The translations under genes were made by a program, and so were the position numbers. Below are positions 17,072 to 26,331 of a DNA stretch of 64,000 nt, in pieces; position 1 is the first letter of the stretch; each line of letters starts with the position of its first letter. Source of the DNA: Arthrobacter sp. Alg241-R88 (lineage in GTDB: Bacteria > Actinomycetota > Actinomycetes > Actinomycetales > Micrococcaceae). The stretch covers positions 735,924-799,923 of the forward strand of contig NZ_UNRG01000002.1 in NCBI RefSeq assembly GCF_900537115.1, read 5' to 3'. A model generated the notes under the pieces. The model was not told where the DNA came from and made no database searches. It saw nothing but the letters and a program-made list of their open reading frames with translations.

Positions 17072-17811
17072 TGATGCGGCCCATAAAGAGTAAAACTACC
17101 AAGAAAATTGCAGCGGAGTGGGATGCACTGGCGGAAACCCGGTTCAACCAAATACGGTCTGGGCTAGACCAAAGTTTCGATTTCATACTCACACCCGCAA
17201 TATTGCAGGAAGTGAGGAACGCAACCTCCCATTCACTTCTTGACGTTGGTTGTGGCTCTGGCACGCTTTCCTCTGCGTTGGCACCAAGAGTTCGAAGTCT
17301 CGTCGGCATCGACCCAAGCAGAGTGAGCATTGACCTAGCGAAGCGATACAACCGGGCACAAAATGCGACGTATTTCCGGGCCAGTGTCGAAGAATGGGCC
17401 GACCAGAATTCTCAGCAGTACGATTTACTGGTAGCCAATATGGTTCTGATGGATGTTGCCGACCTATCTGCAGCCTTGGTCGCAATGTCCAAGCTTTGTA
17501 AGGCCGATGGCACGATTCACGCCACCATTACTCATCCGTTCTTTTGGCCAAAGTATTGGGGCTATGATTCTGCTCCATGGTTCAGTTATATGGCTGAAAC
17601 ACATATCGAGGCACCATTCCGCATCGCAGCCGCCAAAACTGACCTCTGGACTACACACACTCATCGCCCCCTGGAGCAGTACCTGTCTAGTTTATCGGCA
17701 GTGGGATTCAGAGCGGTTCGGATTAAGGAGCTCGTAGATCCGAGGTCGTGTGTAACTGCATCAGGCGTAACGTACCCCAGGTTTATGCTGATTTCTGCAT
17801 CTCGCGCATAA
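17071..17811 (+). CDS. Class I SAM-dependent methyltransferase
   Basis: This 246-residue protein has a Rossmann methyltransferase core: LLDVGCGSGTLSSAL (motif I), LVGIDPS (motif II acidic strand) and DLLVANMVLMDV (motif IV region). The C-terminal half contains HPFFWPKYWGY and a final TYPRFMLISASRA strand, as in UbiG/BioC-like small-molecule methyltransferases. The substrate cannot be predicted. Its ATG shares one base with the preceding stop. Low GC and its place behind two membrane-protein genes suggest it belongs to an accessory module. Confidence 0.8.
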   Translation: MMRPIKSKTTKKIAAEWDALAETRFNQIRSGLDQSFDFILTPAILQEVRNATSHSLLDVGCGSGTLSSALAPRVRSLVGIDPSRVSIDLAKRYNRAQNATYFRASVEEWADQNSQQYDLLVANMVLMDVADLSAALVAMSKLCKADGTIHATITHPFFWPKYWGYDSAPWFSYMAETHIEAPFRIAAAKTDLWTTHTHRPLEQYLSSLSAVGFRAVRIKELVDPRSCVTASGVTYPRFMLISASRA

Positions 17812-18067
17812 GACCATCAGGGGAGAACAGCTGTTCTTGTAGACAGATAGATGGAAGGGAAATAGTAGGCCGCTCGCCACAACGGCTGGCTTTTGGCTAG
17901 ACTGGCCCATTCAGCTTGGCTCTGCTAACCCCCAGCCTGCGGACATAGTCGCCACTCCGGGTTCAAGGTTAGGGCATGGGTTCGGAAGAGAACTGCTTCC
18001 ACAACTTCAGCAGCATGCTTCCTTCGCACCCTGACGCTGAACACAGGTTCCTAGAGCCCACGTCACT
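17812..18067. other. Intergenic region between the triad and an IS remnant
   Basis: No convincing gene is present. A 14-bp perfect palindrome, AGAACAGCTGTTCT (17,824-17,837), lies 12 bp past the methyltransferase stop and may be a short terminator stem or a protein site. The remainder holds nothing I recognise. Confidence 0.4.
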
Positions 18068-18116
18068 GGCTCTTCGTGGTTGATGGTGAAATAGGGTTCC
18101 GTGTCTTGAAAGCTGA

Positions 18117-18182
18117 AGGGCTCGTAGCCCTGCTGTGATGGATGTTCTCTACGCATTCATCACGTCAGGAGCTACGAGCCCT
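18117..18182. repeat. 66-bp imperfect palindrome at the start of the IS transposase
   Basis: AGGGCTCGTAGC (18,117-18,128) is the exact reverse complement of GCTACGAGCCCT (18,171-18,182). The inner parts also match imperfectly: CTGTGATGGATG opposite CATTCATCACG. The centre is near 18,149. It overlaps the start of the truncated transposase frame and could mark a rearrangement or deletion joint inside the element. Confidence 0.6.
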
Positions 18183-18925
18183 GATCGAGATGACCACCTC
18201 GTCGATCTGGACACCGGACAAGTCCTGGGGATCGTTGACGGCCGCGACAGTGAGGGTGTCGGTGACTGGCCGTTCGCCCGTCTGCTTCAGTGGCGCCTGG
18301 GCGTGCAGGTCGTTGCCATCGACCCCTCGGCGGCGGTCCGCAAGGCATTGCGCATGTGGCTGCCACGCCACCGCTGTTTCAGTCAACGCGTTCCACCTGG
18401 TCAAGCTCGGCAACGACGACATGCTCACCGAAGTCCGGCAACGCCTCACCCAACAGGTCCATGGCCGGCGGGGGCGTTCCGTTGATCGGGGGGTCTGGGT
18501 CAACCGGAGGCTGCTCCTGCGCGCCGGGGACACGCTCTCGGACCCGGCACGGGACAGACTCAGCACCGTGTTCGCGACCGACGATGCCACCGGGAACCTG
18601 CAAGCCGCCCGGTTGGTCAAAGAACAGCTCCGAACACTGTTGGCCACCTGATCCCTCGCCGACGCTGCCGCCGCGAAAGACCAGCTGCAGGTCCTGGTCG
18701 AGCTAGCCGCGCAGCCGGAGACGAACCGGCTCTGGCGCACGGTCTGTGGATGGTGGAAAGACATCGAAGTCCTCATTGTCACCGGTGCGACAGCCGCGAT
18801 AGTGGAAGTCAACAACACCGCGATCAAGCGCATAAAGAGGACTGGCCGGGGATTCACCAACGCACGCAACTACAAAACGCGTATCCTGTTGCGCAGTGCC
18901 GCCAGAACAGCGGAATTAACATCCC
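18136..18925 (+). pseudogene. Broken ISL3-family transposase
   Basis: The frame from 18,136 reads DLDTGQVLGIVDGRDSEGVG and VVAIDPSAAVRKALRMWLP, typical of the ISL3 DDE domain, then shifts frame near 18,365-18,375 into the next frame (AFHLVKLGNDDMLTEVRQRL, GRSVDRGVWVNRRLLLRAG). That frame meets an internal TGA at 18,649 and continues after it with NNTAIKRIKRTGRGFTNARN. The N-terminal zinc-finger/HTH part (roughly 150 codons) is absent. It cannot make a functional transposase. Confidence 0.8.
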
Positions 18926-18990
18926 TCACGGAAGAATCGCCTTGGCGGTATTCGAGGGCTTTCCTTTGGCCCCCAGCCCTTAGTAGTCTC

Positions 18991-20010
18991 CTATCGGACC
19001 ACACTGCGCTCAATCTGGTGTATCACTGTTGATATTGCGTACGAAGGGTGATCCCCGGCCAAGCGGGTTCCTGCCTTTACCCTACGAAAAGGGCCCCCGT
19101 TAATTGATCGCCTAACCTCAACCTGGTCGCCTCTTACGGCTACTTGCCAAATTCGTTTGTCGTGACCAGTTTTTGGGATACCCACCCATGAATCGGAATC
19201 AGCCATAAAAGACCAGTAGAATTGGGGTATGGTTTTTTCCACCGCTTCACACAAGTCTGCCGCTGATGCATAGCGTTTTGAGGCATCCACATTTAGTGCC
19301 TTGCTCACGACTTTCCGTAGTGCGGGGGGAACATGCGGCTGCCAAGCCTCCCTGTCGGGAAAGTTTCCCGATTGAGAAACTGCCCTCAGTTGAGCAGCCG
19401 GATTATTTCCCGTAGCAATGTGAGCTAACTGCCGCACCCATTCATGCTCGCCGTTTAGCAGCCGGTAGGCAAGGCACCCCAGAGCATAAATATCACCAGA
19501 AGCTGAATCAACGTAATCTGACTCAGGCGCCAAGGTCGGGATGTATGCATGCGTACCATGGTCCGGATTGGTGCCCTCCACCAATGCCAATCCGAAGTCA
19601 CCCAATTTTGGTGTCCATGCCCCGTCTAGAAGCACATTCGCAGGTTTTAGATCTCGATGCAAAATTCCCTTGTCATGCAAGTGTGCTACTCCACGGCAAA
19701 TGTCGGGAAACCAGGCATAGAAGTTCTTTAGATCTGCGGGACCCGTGCTGCAAGATTTTTCTAAGCTTCCGTTGGGTAAGAATTCTGTACGGATGATGAA
19801 TTCATCGCCTGATTTAGAAGCGCTGAATACCCTTATGGTGTACCTCGACTCGCTAGCTACCAAAAGTCTGGCTTCGTCAAGATTGTCGTTAAATCCCGGC
19901 CGTCCTAGTGGGATATGCTTCGTGGCATATACTCGACCCGTGTATGTATCGAGTTCCTTCCATACAAATCCAAAATGACCTTGTCCCAATAATTCAAGGC
20001 GTTGATACAA
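18991..20010 (-). CDS. Serine/threonine protein kinase
   Basis: This 339-residue Hanks-type kinase has glycine loop GQGHFGFV (9-16), ATP lysine K31, alpha-C glutamate E46, catalytic loop HRDLKPAN (118-125), DFG (138-140) and a LAPESD segment in the APE position. A C-terminal extension of about 70 residues follows; there is no transmembrane segment or PASTA repeat, so it should be cytosolic. The TTG start (with AGGGA) lies inside the end of the preceding gene (17-bp overlap). GC is low for this genome. Cytosolic kinases next to small partner genes occur in phage-defence contexts such as Stk2, but similarity to that system is not claimed. Confidence 0.85.
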   Translation of the reverse strand: MYQRLELLGQGHFGFVWKELDTYTGRVYATKHIPLGRPGFNDNLDEARLLVASESRYTIRVFSASKSGDEFIIRTEFLPNGSLEKSCSTGPADLKNFYAWFPDICRGVAHLHDKGILHRDLKPANVLLDGAWTPKLGDFGLALVEGTNPDHGTHAYIPTLAPESDYVDSASGDIYALGCLAYRLLNGEHEWVRQLAHIATGNNPAAQLRAVSQSGNFPDREAWQPHVPPALRKVVSKALNVDASKRYASAADLCEAVEKTIPQFYWSFMADSDSWVGIPKTGHDKRIWQVAVRGDQVEVRRSINGGPFRRVKAGTRLAGDHPSYAISTVIHQIERSVVR

Positions 20011-20485
20011 GAGATCCCTGTCGAGTTACAAATAGGGCCGCTGCCAGTGCCTCGTCAAAATGCTTCGGCATACCATTGTCGCCCCTGATTGCTTGAAGCT
20101 GCGGGATATCGCCTACGCTGGATCCACGCTTCAGGCCGAACTTAGTTACGATGCCTGCCTTCTTTATCAAGCAAACGTCCGCCTTGATTGCACCGAGCGC
20201 CGCAAGGATGACACCTTCAACTTGGGCGCGATGAAGGACTGCATCTGTGTTATTTGTAGCGTTAAGAGCACCTTGGACAACACAAGCGAAATCGATAGCC
20301 ATTTTGCCAACCGACTCTAAAACATTCGTGTAGACCCAAGAAAGCTCTTGTTCTCGGGTACCGAATTCGGGAACGGCAACTTTCTTATGGGCCGGAACTA
20401 CGAAGCCGTCTTCCGCGGATCCTTCCAGCAATACCCAGCGGAATTCGTTTTTCGCTGGAAGCAGGCCCAAAAACTGAAAAGCCAT
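19994..20485 (-). CDS. Small RuvC-like protein with altered catalytic residues
   Basis: This 163-residue product has the RuvC/RNase H-like order of elements: an opening strand FLGLLPAKNEFRWVLLEG, a central KMAIDFACVV strand, the helix RAQVEGVILAALGAIKADV, then a lysine-rich KKAGIVTKFG stretch and a final HFDEALAAALF helix. In RuvC the first strand carries GID and the central strand an acidic residue; here these read GLL and VVQ, and only the late Asp (144) survives. It is therefore probably a non-catalytic relative. It starts three bases after the nrdF stop and overlaps the kinase gene. The function is unknown; a kinase partner is likely. Confidence 0.6.
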   Translation of the reverse strand: MAFQFLGLLPAKNEFRWVLLEGSAEDGFVVPAHKKVAVPEFGTREQELSWVYTNVLESVGKMAIDFACVVQGALNATNNTDAVLHRAQVEGVILAALGAIKADVCLIKKAGIVTKFGLKRGSSVGDIPQLQAIRGDNGMPKHFDEALAAALFVTRQGSLVSTP

Positions 20486-20488
20486 TGT

Positions 20489-21496
<1,008 letters not shown>

Positions 21497-21503
21497 TTAA
21501 AGC

Positions 21504-21535
21504 GTACGACGGCGGGCGGGCACACGCCGTCGTAC
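21504..21535 (-). terminator. Hairpin between nrdE and nrdF
   Basis: An 11-bp perfect stem, GTACGACGGCG with CGCCGTCGTAC, spans the nrdE-nrdF gap; on the minus strand it is followed by GCTTTAACTT. The T-run is weak, so it is more likely an attenuator or mRNA-processing/stability element than a full stop. It could tune NrdE to NrdF ratios. Confidence 0.5.
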
Positions 21536-21560
21536 TGTCAGGATTTACTTGAAGCTACAA

Positions 21561-23681
21561 CTACAGCATGCAGCTGACGCAACCCTCCACCTCCGTCCCT
21601 TCCAGCGCGAGCTGGCGGAGACGGATGTAGTAGATGGTCTTGATGCCCTTCTTCCAGGCGTAGATCTGGGCCTTGTTAATGTCGCGCGTGGTGGCGGTAT
21701 CCTTGAAGAACAGCGTCAGGGACAGACCCTGGTCCACGTGCTGGGTGGCGGCAGCGTAGGTGTCGATGACCTTCTCGTAGCCGATCTCGTACGCGTCCTG
21801 GTAGTACTCCAGGTTGTCGTTCGTGAGGTACGGCGCCGGGTAGTACACGCGGCCCAGCTTGCCTTCCTTGCGGATCTCGATCTTGGACGCCACCGGGTGG
21901 ATCGAGGAGGTGGAGTTGTTGATGTAGGAAATCGAACCCGTCGGCGGAACAGCCTGCAGGTTCTGGTTGTAGATGCCGTGCTCCATAACGGAGGCCTTCA
22001 GCGCCAGCCAGTCGGCCTGCGTGGGGATGTGCACGTTCTTGAACAGCTCCCGCACCTTCTCGGTCTGCGGCAGCCATTCCTGCTCCGTGTACTTGTCGAA
22101 GAACTCACCGGACGCATACTTGGACTTTTCGAAGCCGCCGAAGGTCTGGCCGGTTTCGATGGCCAGCAGGTTGGAGGCGCGGACCGCGTGGTAAACCACC
22201 GAGTAGAAGTAGATGTTGGTGAAGTCCAGGCCCTCTTCGGACCCGTAGTGGACCCGCTCACGGGCAAGGTAGCCGTGCAGGTTCATCTGGCCCAGTCCGA
22301 TGGCATGGCTCTGGTCGTTGCCCTTGGCGATGGACGGCACCGAGGTGATGTTGGACATGTCAGACACAGCCGAAAGCGACCGGATGGCCGTCTCGATGGT
22401 CAGGCCGAAGTCCGGCGAGTCCATGGTCTTGGCGATGTTCAGCGAGCCCAGGTTGCAGGAGATGTCCTTGCCGGTGTCCGCGTAGGACAGGTCATCGTTG
22501 TACGTGGTGGGCTGGGAAACCTGCAGGATCTCGGAGCACAGGTTGGACATAATGATCTTGCCGTCAATCGGGTTGGCCCGGTTCACGGTGTCCTCGAACA
22601 TGATGTACGGGTAGCCGGATTCGAACTGGATCTCGGCGAGGGTCTGGAAGAACTCGCGCGCCTTGATCTTGGTCTTCTTGATCCGGGAATCATCCACCAT
22701 CTCGTAGTACTTCTCGGTGACCGAGACGTCGGAGAACGGCATTCCGTAAACGCGTTCCACGTCATACGGGGAGAACAGGTACATGTCCTCGTCGCGCTTG
22801 GCCAGCTCGAACGTGATGTCCGGGATCACAACGCCCAGCGAGAGGGTCTTGATGCGGATCTTCTCGTCCGCGTTCTCGCGCTTGGTGTCCAGGAACCGGT
22901 AGATGTCCGGGTGGTGCGCATGCAGGTACACCGCACCGGCACCCTGGCGGGCACCGAGCTGGTTGGCGTAGGAGAAGCTGTCTTCGAGGAGCTTCATCAC
23001 GGGGATGACGCCTGAGGACTGGTTCTCGATCTGCTTGATGGGCGCGCCCACTTCGCGGATGTTGGTCAGCGCGAAGGCCACACCGCCGCCGCGCTTGGAC
23101 AGCTGCAGCGCGGAGTTGATGGACCGGCCGATCGACTCCATGTTGTCTTCGATGCGGAGCAGGAAGCAGGAAACGAGCTCGCCGCGCTGCTTCTTGCCGG
23201 CGTTCAGGAAGGTAGGCGTAGCCGGCTGGAAGCGGCCCTCGATGATCTCGTCCACCATCTGCAGGGCAAGCTGCTCGTTGCCGCGGGCCAGGTGCAGGGC
23301 AACCATGCACACACGGTCCTCGTAGCGCTCCAGGAAGCGCTTGCCGTCGAACGTCTTCAGCGTGTAGGACGTGTAGAACTTGAACGCGCCCAGGAAGGTC
23401 TCGAAGCGGAACTTCTTTTTGTAGGCGCGGTTGAACAGGTCACGGATGAAGTTCATCGTGTACTGGTCAAGCGTCTCGCGCTCGTAGTAGTCGTTCTTGA
23501 CCAGGTATTCGAGCTTCTCTTCCAGGTCATGGAAGAACACGGTGTTGTTGTTCACGTGCTGCAGGAAGTACTGGTGCGCTGCCTCGCGGTCCGCTTCGAA
23601 CTGGATCTCGCCGCTGGGGCCGTACAGGTTCAGCATCGCGTTCAGCTCGTGATAACCCAGGCCCTTATAGGCGGCGGGCAT
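21561..23681 (-). CDS. nrdE: Class Ib ribonucleotide reductase large subunit
   Basis: This is the catalytic subunit, which reduces nucleoside diphosphates. ATG 23,681 ([17 protein letters not shown]) gives 706 residues, close to known NrdE proteins; the open frame extends further upstream only by overlapping nrd[16 protein letters not shown] and NLGSLNIAK match RNR active-site regions, and the C-terminus ends in GCVSCML, with the Cys pair that is re-reduced by NrdH. It lies 20 bp downstream of nrdI. Confidence 0.96.
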   Translation of the reverse strand: MPAAYKGLGYHELNAMLNLYGPSGEIQFEADREAAHQYFLQHVNNNTVFFHDLEEKLEYLVKNDYYERETLDQYTMNFIRDLFNRAYKKKFRFETFLGAFKFYTSYTLKTFDGKRFLERYEDRVCMVALHLARGNEQLALQMVDEIIEGRFQPATPTFLNAGKKQRGELVSCFLLRIEDNMESIGRSINSALQLSKRGGGVAFALTNIREVGAPIKQIENQSSGVIPVMKLLEDSFSYANQLGARQGAGAVYLHAHHPDIYRFLDTKRENADEKIRIKTLSLGVVIPDITFELAKRDEDMYLFSPYDVERVYGMPFSDVSVTEKYYEMVDDSRIKKTKIKAREFFQTLAEIQFESGYPYIMFEDTVNRANPIDGKIIMSNLCSEILQVSQPTTYNDDLSYADTGKDISCNLGSLNIAKTMDSPDFGLTIETAIRSLSAVSDMSNITSVPSIAKGNDQSHAIGLGQMNLHGYLARERVHYGSEEGLDFTNIYFYSVVYHAVRASNLLAIETGQTFGGFEKSKYASGEFFDKYTEQEWLPQTEKVRELFKNVHIPTQADWLALKASVMEHGIYNQNLQAVPPTGSISYINNSTSSIHPVASKIEIRKEGKLGRVYYPAPYLTNDNLEYYQDAYEIGYEKVIDTYAAATQHVDQGLSLTLFFKDTATTRDINKAQIYAWKKGIKTIYYIRLRQLALEGTEVEGCVSCML

Positions 23682-23701
23682 CTCGGGCTTCTGGGCCCTG
23701 G

Positions 23702-24241
23702 TTACTTCTGTGTCTGCGACAGTCGTGTCCAAAACGTGTCCAATCCATTGTTTACGCGGGCCACGTCTTCTGGCGTGCCCATTAATTCGAAGCGGTAGAG
23801 GTGCGGTACTCCGCACTTGGCGGCGATGATGTCCCCCGCCAGGCAGTAGTTGTCCCCGAAGTTTGTGTTGCCGGCGCCGATCACCCCGCGGAGCAGTTGC
23901 CTGTTCTGCGGAATGTTCAGGAAGCGGATGACCTGCTTGGGGACAGAACCCTCTCCCCCGGTGCCGCCGTAAGTGGGCACCACCAGCACGAACGGCCGGG
24001 TGGCGAGGAGGGGTGCGTCCTTGGCGAACAGCGGAATCCGGGCCACCTCGCGGCCGAGCTTCGAGACAAAGCGGGTGGTGTTCTCGGATGCCGAGGAAAA
24101 AAAGATGAGCTGGCTGCTGGTGACAACTGGCGGAACCGCCCCGGGATCCCCCACGCGCTGAGCCGCGTGAACATCCCGGGAAGTGTGGGATTCCTGTGCT
24201 GTGTCGAAGTCCTGGGCTGCTGGTGCTGCCGTGGGAGTCAC
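23702..24241 (-). CDS. nrdI: NrdI flavodoxin-like protein
   Basis: The conserved NrdI core begins at about residue 42 with [15 protein letters not shown], followed by [17 protein letters not shown] and [15 protein letters not shown], which bind FMN. NrdI supplies the oxidant that activates the Mn centre of NrdF. From GTG 24,241 the protein is 179 residues, with about 40 N-terminal residues more than usual, poorly conserved in character, so a later start is possible. It sits between nrdH and nrdE. Confidence 0.94.
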   Translation of the reverse strand: MTPTAAPAAQDFDTAQESHTSRDVHAAQRVGDPGAVPPVVTSSQLIFFSSASENTTRFVSKLGREVARIPLFAKDAPLLATRPFVLVVPTYGGTGGEGSVPKQVIRFLNIPQNRQLLRGVIGAGNTNFGDNYCLAGDIIAAKCGVPHLYRFELMGTPEDVARVNNGLDTFWTRLSQTQK

Positions 24242-24282
24242 CTCAGCTGGTTGTTGATTGCCGGCAGAAAAAAGTGTGACCC

Positions 24283-24528
24283 CTAGGCCACGGAGGAAAC
24301 TGCGGAAAGCGCCAGTTCCTCGATCTTGTCCGGGCGGAAGCCTGACCAGTGGTCCTGGTCTGTGACCACAACAGGAGCCTGCATGTAGCCCAGTGCCTTC
24401 AGGCGCTCGAGGGCCTCGGCATCCTGGGAGATGTCAACGCTCTGGTAGGTAATGCCCTTTTTGTCGAGCGCCCGGTAGGTGGCGTTGCACTGAACACAAG
24501 CAGGCTTTGTGTAAACCGTTACGGTCAT
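24283..24528 (-). CDS. nrdH: NrdH glutaredoxin-like electron donor
   Basis: This 81-residue redoxin has the redox motif CVQC (11-14) in [14 protein letters not shown] and the closing [13 protein letters not shown] typical of NrdH. It is reduced by thioredoxin reductase and regenerates NrdE. It is the first gene of the nrdHIEF cluster, and the palindrome at 24,584-24,604 lies upstream. Confidence 0.96.
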   Translation of the reverse strand: MTVTVYTKPACVQCNATYRALDKKGITYQSVDISQDAEALERLKALGYMQAPVVVTDQDHWSGFRPDKIEELALSAVSSVA

Positions 24529-24830
24529 GGTTCCTGTCCCCTTTACTGAAAACTTGCTCGTCCGGTGTTCCCGCCCAAGCTGTACCTAGATACTACATCT
24601 AGTGCAGACGCCTCTTTGGAACCCCAAGATGATGTATTACAAGTATGTCATTTAATGCACCTTTAATCCACAGGGAGGGGCCTTCAAAATGTCCGGGATT
24701 CCGCTGATTTTGCGGACGCAATCCACATCCTGTGGACTACTTAGCCACATTTAACGCCCAGCGTGTCGAGGAAAAGACGGCGTGTCGCCCGCAGTCCAGG
24801 GGCAGGTTCCGCGCCGCCCCGGACAGCCGG
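24529..24830. other. nrdHIEF promoter region
   Basis: No gene is supported here. Besides the NrdR-like palindrome, the stretch holds a small inverted repeat TCCACA-TCC-TGTGGA (24,722-24,736). An open frame on the minus strand (24,737-25,033) overlaps the CFA gene end and has the look of a shadow. Confidence 0.5.
24584..24604. promoter_or_regulatory. NrdR-box-like palindrome upstream of nrdH
   Basis: ACCTAGAT-ACTAC-ATCTAGTG contains the exact inverted repeat CTAGAT/ATCTAG. The right half, ACTACATCTAGTG, is close to the NrdR box core (acaCTATATCTAGTgt-like). Its place 57 bp before nrdH suits repression by NrdR, the usual regulator of nrd genes in Actinobacteria. The nrdR gene is not in the window. 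Confidence 0.5.
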
Positions 24831-24862
24831 AAGGGGCCCCGAAGTGACCTTCGGAACCCCTT
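24831..24862 (-). terminator. Hairpin downstream of the CFA-synthase-like gene
   Basis: An imperfect stem (arms 24,831-24,844 and 24,849-24,862, loop TGAC, one 2-nt internal loop) lies 75 bp past the stop of the gene ending at 24,937. There is no T-run, so termination is plausible but not certain. Confidence 0.4.
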
Positions 24863-24936
24863 ATGGTGACCAATCCCACTGACCCGCACGACGGCGGCTG
24901 CCGGCACCTCCGTCACGGCGCCGGCAACTGCGGCTG

Positions 24937-26331
24937 CTAAAGCTGGACCTCCCGGCGGTCCAGCACAATCTGTTGCACGTCCAGGTAGCCCGACTGGAAC
25001 CCTGCCCGGGAGTAGCACAGGTAGAACAGCCACATCCGCTGGAACACCGCATCGAACCCCTGCTCGCCCACCTCGCGCGAGCGCTCCAGGAACCGCTCCT
25101 CCCAGAGCCGCAGGGTGGCGGCGTAATGGTCCCCCATGCCCATCCGTTCCCGCACCCGCAACGTGGTGTGCTGCTGGGTCACTCCTTCGATGGCGCGGAC
25201 GGACGGCAGGAATCCGCCCGGGAAGATGTACTTGTGGACCCAGGTGTAGGCGTTCCGGGTGGCGAGCATGCGCCCGTGCGGCATGGTGATCGCCTGAATG
25301 GCCACTTTCCCGCCTGGCGCAAGCACCCGGTCGATCGTCTGGAAGTAGATGGGCCAGTACTCGTAGCCCACGGCTTCGATCATCTCGACGGAGACGATGG
25401 CATCGTACTCACCCTCCACGGCCCGGTAATCCTGCAGCGCCACGGTCACCTGGCCTGCATAACCGGCGGCCGCGATCCGCTCCTGCGCTAGCGCCTGCTG
25501 CTCGCTGGAGAGGGTGACGCTGTAGACAATGGCGCCGCGGGCCGCAGCCCGCAGTGCAAGCTCGCCCCAGCCCGTACCGATTTCCAGGAGCCTGGTCCCG
25601 GCCCCGACGCCTGCCTTGTCCAGCAGCCTTTCAATCTTCGCCTGCTGCGCTTCAGCCAGAACCTCCCAGCCAACCGCAGACAGCGGTCCGGTTTCGAGCG
25701 GAAACAGCGCGGACGAGTAGCTCATCGTGGAGTCGAGGAAGGTGGAGAACAGCTCGTTGGACAGGTCGTAGTGCCGCGAGATGTTGCTGCGCGTGTTCTG
25801 CTCGGCGTTGCGTTCCTGCCGCGGGGTGCGCGGCAGGTACAGGGCACGCAGCTTCTGGAGCGGGGCGGGAATCAGCGTATCCACCGAGGCGGCAAAGACT
25901 TCCAGGACGCCCGCCAGGTCGCTGGCTTCCCAGTCCCCGGCCATAAACGACTCGCCCAGCCCGATCAGCCCGTTGTCGCCGATCCTGGCTTCAAACGCCT
26001 CAGGCCGGACCATCACCATCACGGGGCCGCCGGCGCCGCCGGTGCCCAGGACCGTGCCGTCCGGGTACTCAACACGCAGGGGCAGCCGCTTCACGGCCCC
26101 TTTGAAGAGAAGGCCTGCGGCCTTGCCTGCCACCGCCGCTTTGGCGCCCGACGGCGGCTGCGCAACTTCCGGCCATACGTTTGGATCGATAATGGCGGGC
26201 GACGCTGGCATACCGGTGGCGGTCCAGGCTGCCGCATAGTGCGTGGCGGCCACGTCCGAAAGTCCAGCGTTGTCCCGGGCTTTAGCGAGGACAGGAACTG
26301 CAGTTGTTTCGTTGTCGTCTATCAGTGTCAT
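24937..26331 (-). CDS. Cyclopropane-fatty-acyl-phospholipid synthase family methyltransferase
   Basis: This 464-residue SAM methyltransferase acts on unsaturated phospholipid acyl chains. Motifs are NISRHYDLSNELFSTFLDS, LLEIGTGWGELALRAA (SAM motif I) and VSVEMIEAVGYEYWP, as in CFA synthases. The first 130 residues form the N-terminal domain seen in actinobacterial members. Its ATG overlaps the DUF1365 stop (ATGA), and the oxidoreductase gene precedes both. This trio recurs in bacteria and is linked to cyclopropane, methyl-branched or furan fatty acids; which product is made here is unknown. Confidence 0.88.
   Translation of the reverse strand: MTLIDDNETTAVPVLAKARDNAGLSDVAATHYAAAWTATGMPASPAIIDPNVWPEVAQPPSGAKAAVAGKAAGLLFKGAVKRLPLRVEYPDGTVLGTGGAGGPVMVMVRPEAFEARIGDNGLIGLGESFMAGDWEASDLAGVLEVFAASVDTLIPAPLQKLRALYLPRTPRQERNAEQNTRSNISRHYDLSNELFSTFLDSTMSYSSALFPLETGPLSAVGWEVLAEAQQAKIERLLDKAGVGAGTRLLEIGTGWGELALRAAARGAIVYSVTLSSEQQALAQERIAAAGYAGQVTVALQDYRAVEGEYDAIVSVEMIEAVGYEYWPIYFQTIDRVLAPGGKVAIQAITMPHGRMLATRNAYTWVHKYIFPGGFLPSVRAIEGVTQQHTTLRVRERMGMGDHYAATLRLWEERFLERSREVGEQGFDAVFQRMWLFYLCYSRAGFQSGYLDVQQIVLDRREVQL

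Larger units (their letters stand above)
18068..18925 (+). mobile_element. Decayed ISL3-family insertion sequence
   Basis: The left end GGCTCTTCGTGG (from 18,068) matches the GGCTCTTC ends of actinobacterial ISL3-family elements such as IS31831. The transposase behind it has lost its N-terminal part and carries one frameshift and one stop. No matching right inverted repeat was found before the kinase gene, so the right end is missing or too diverged, and the given end coordinate is only where transposase similarity fades. Confidence 0.65.

Noticed and set aside
21549..23015. 488-codon frame antisense to nrdE
   Set aside because: Long antisense frames are expected in high-GC coding DNA; nrdE on the other strand is certain.
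24648..24740. DnaA-box-like AATCCACA motifs suggesting an origin
   Set aside because: Only partial matches, and no dnaA, dnaN or AT-rich unwinding region; treated as chance.
24737..25033. Minus-strand open frame of 98 codons downstream of the CFA-like gene
   Set aside because: It overlaps the end of the CFA gene, has a low-complexity Pro/Ala/Gly composition, and no ribosome site; likely a GC-rich shadow.
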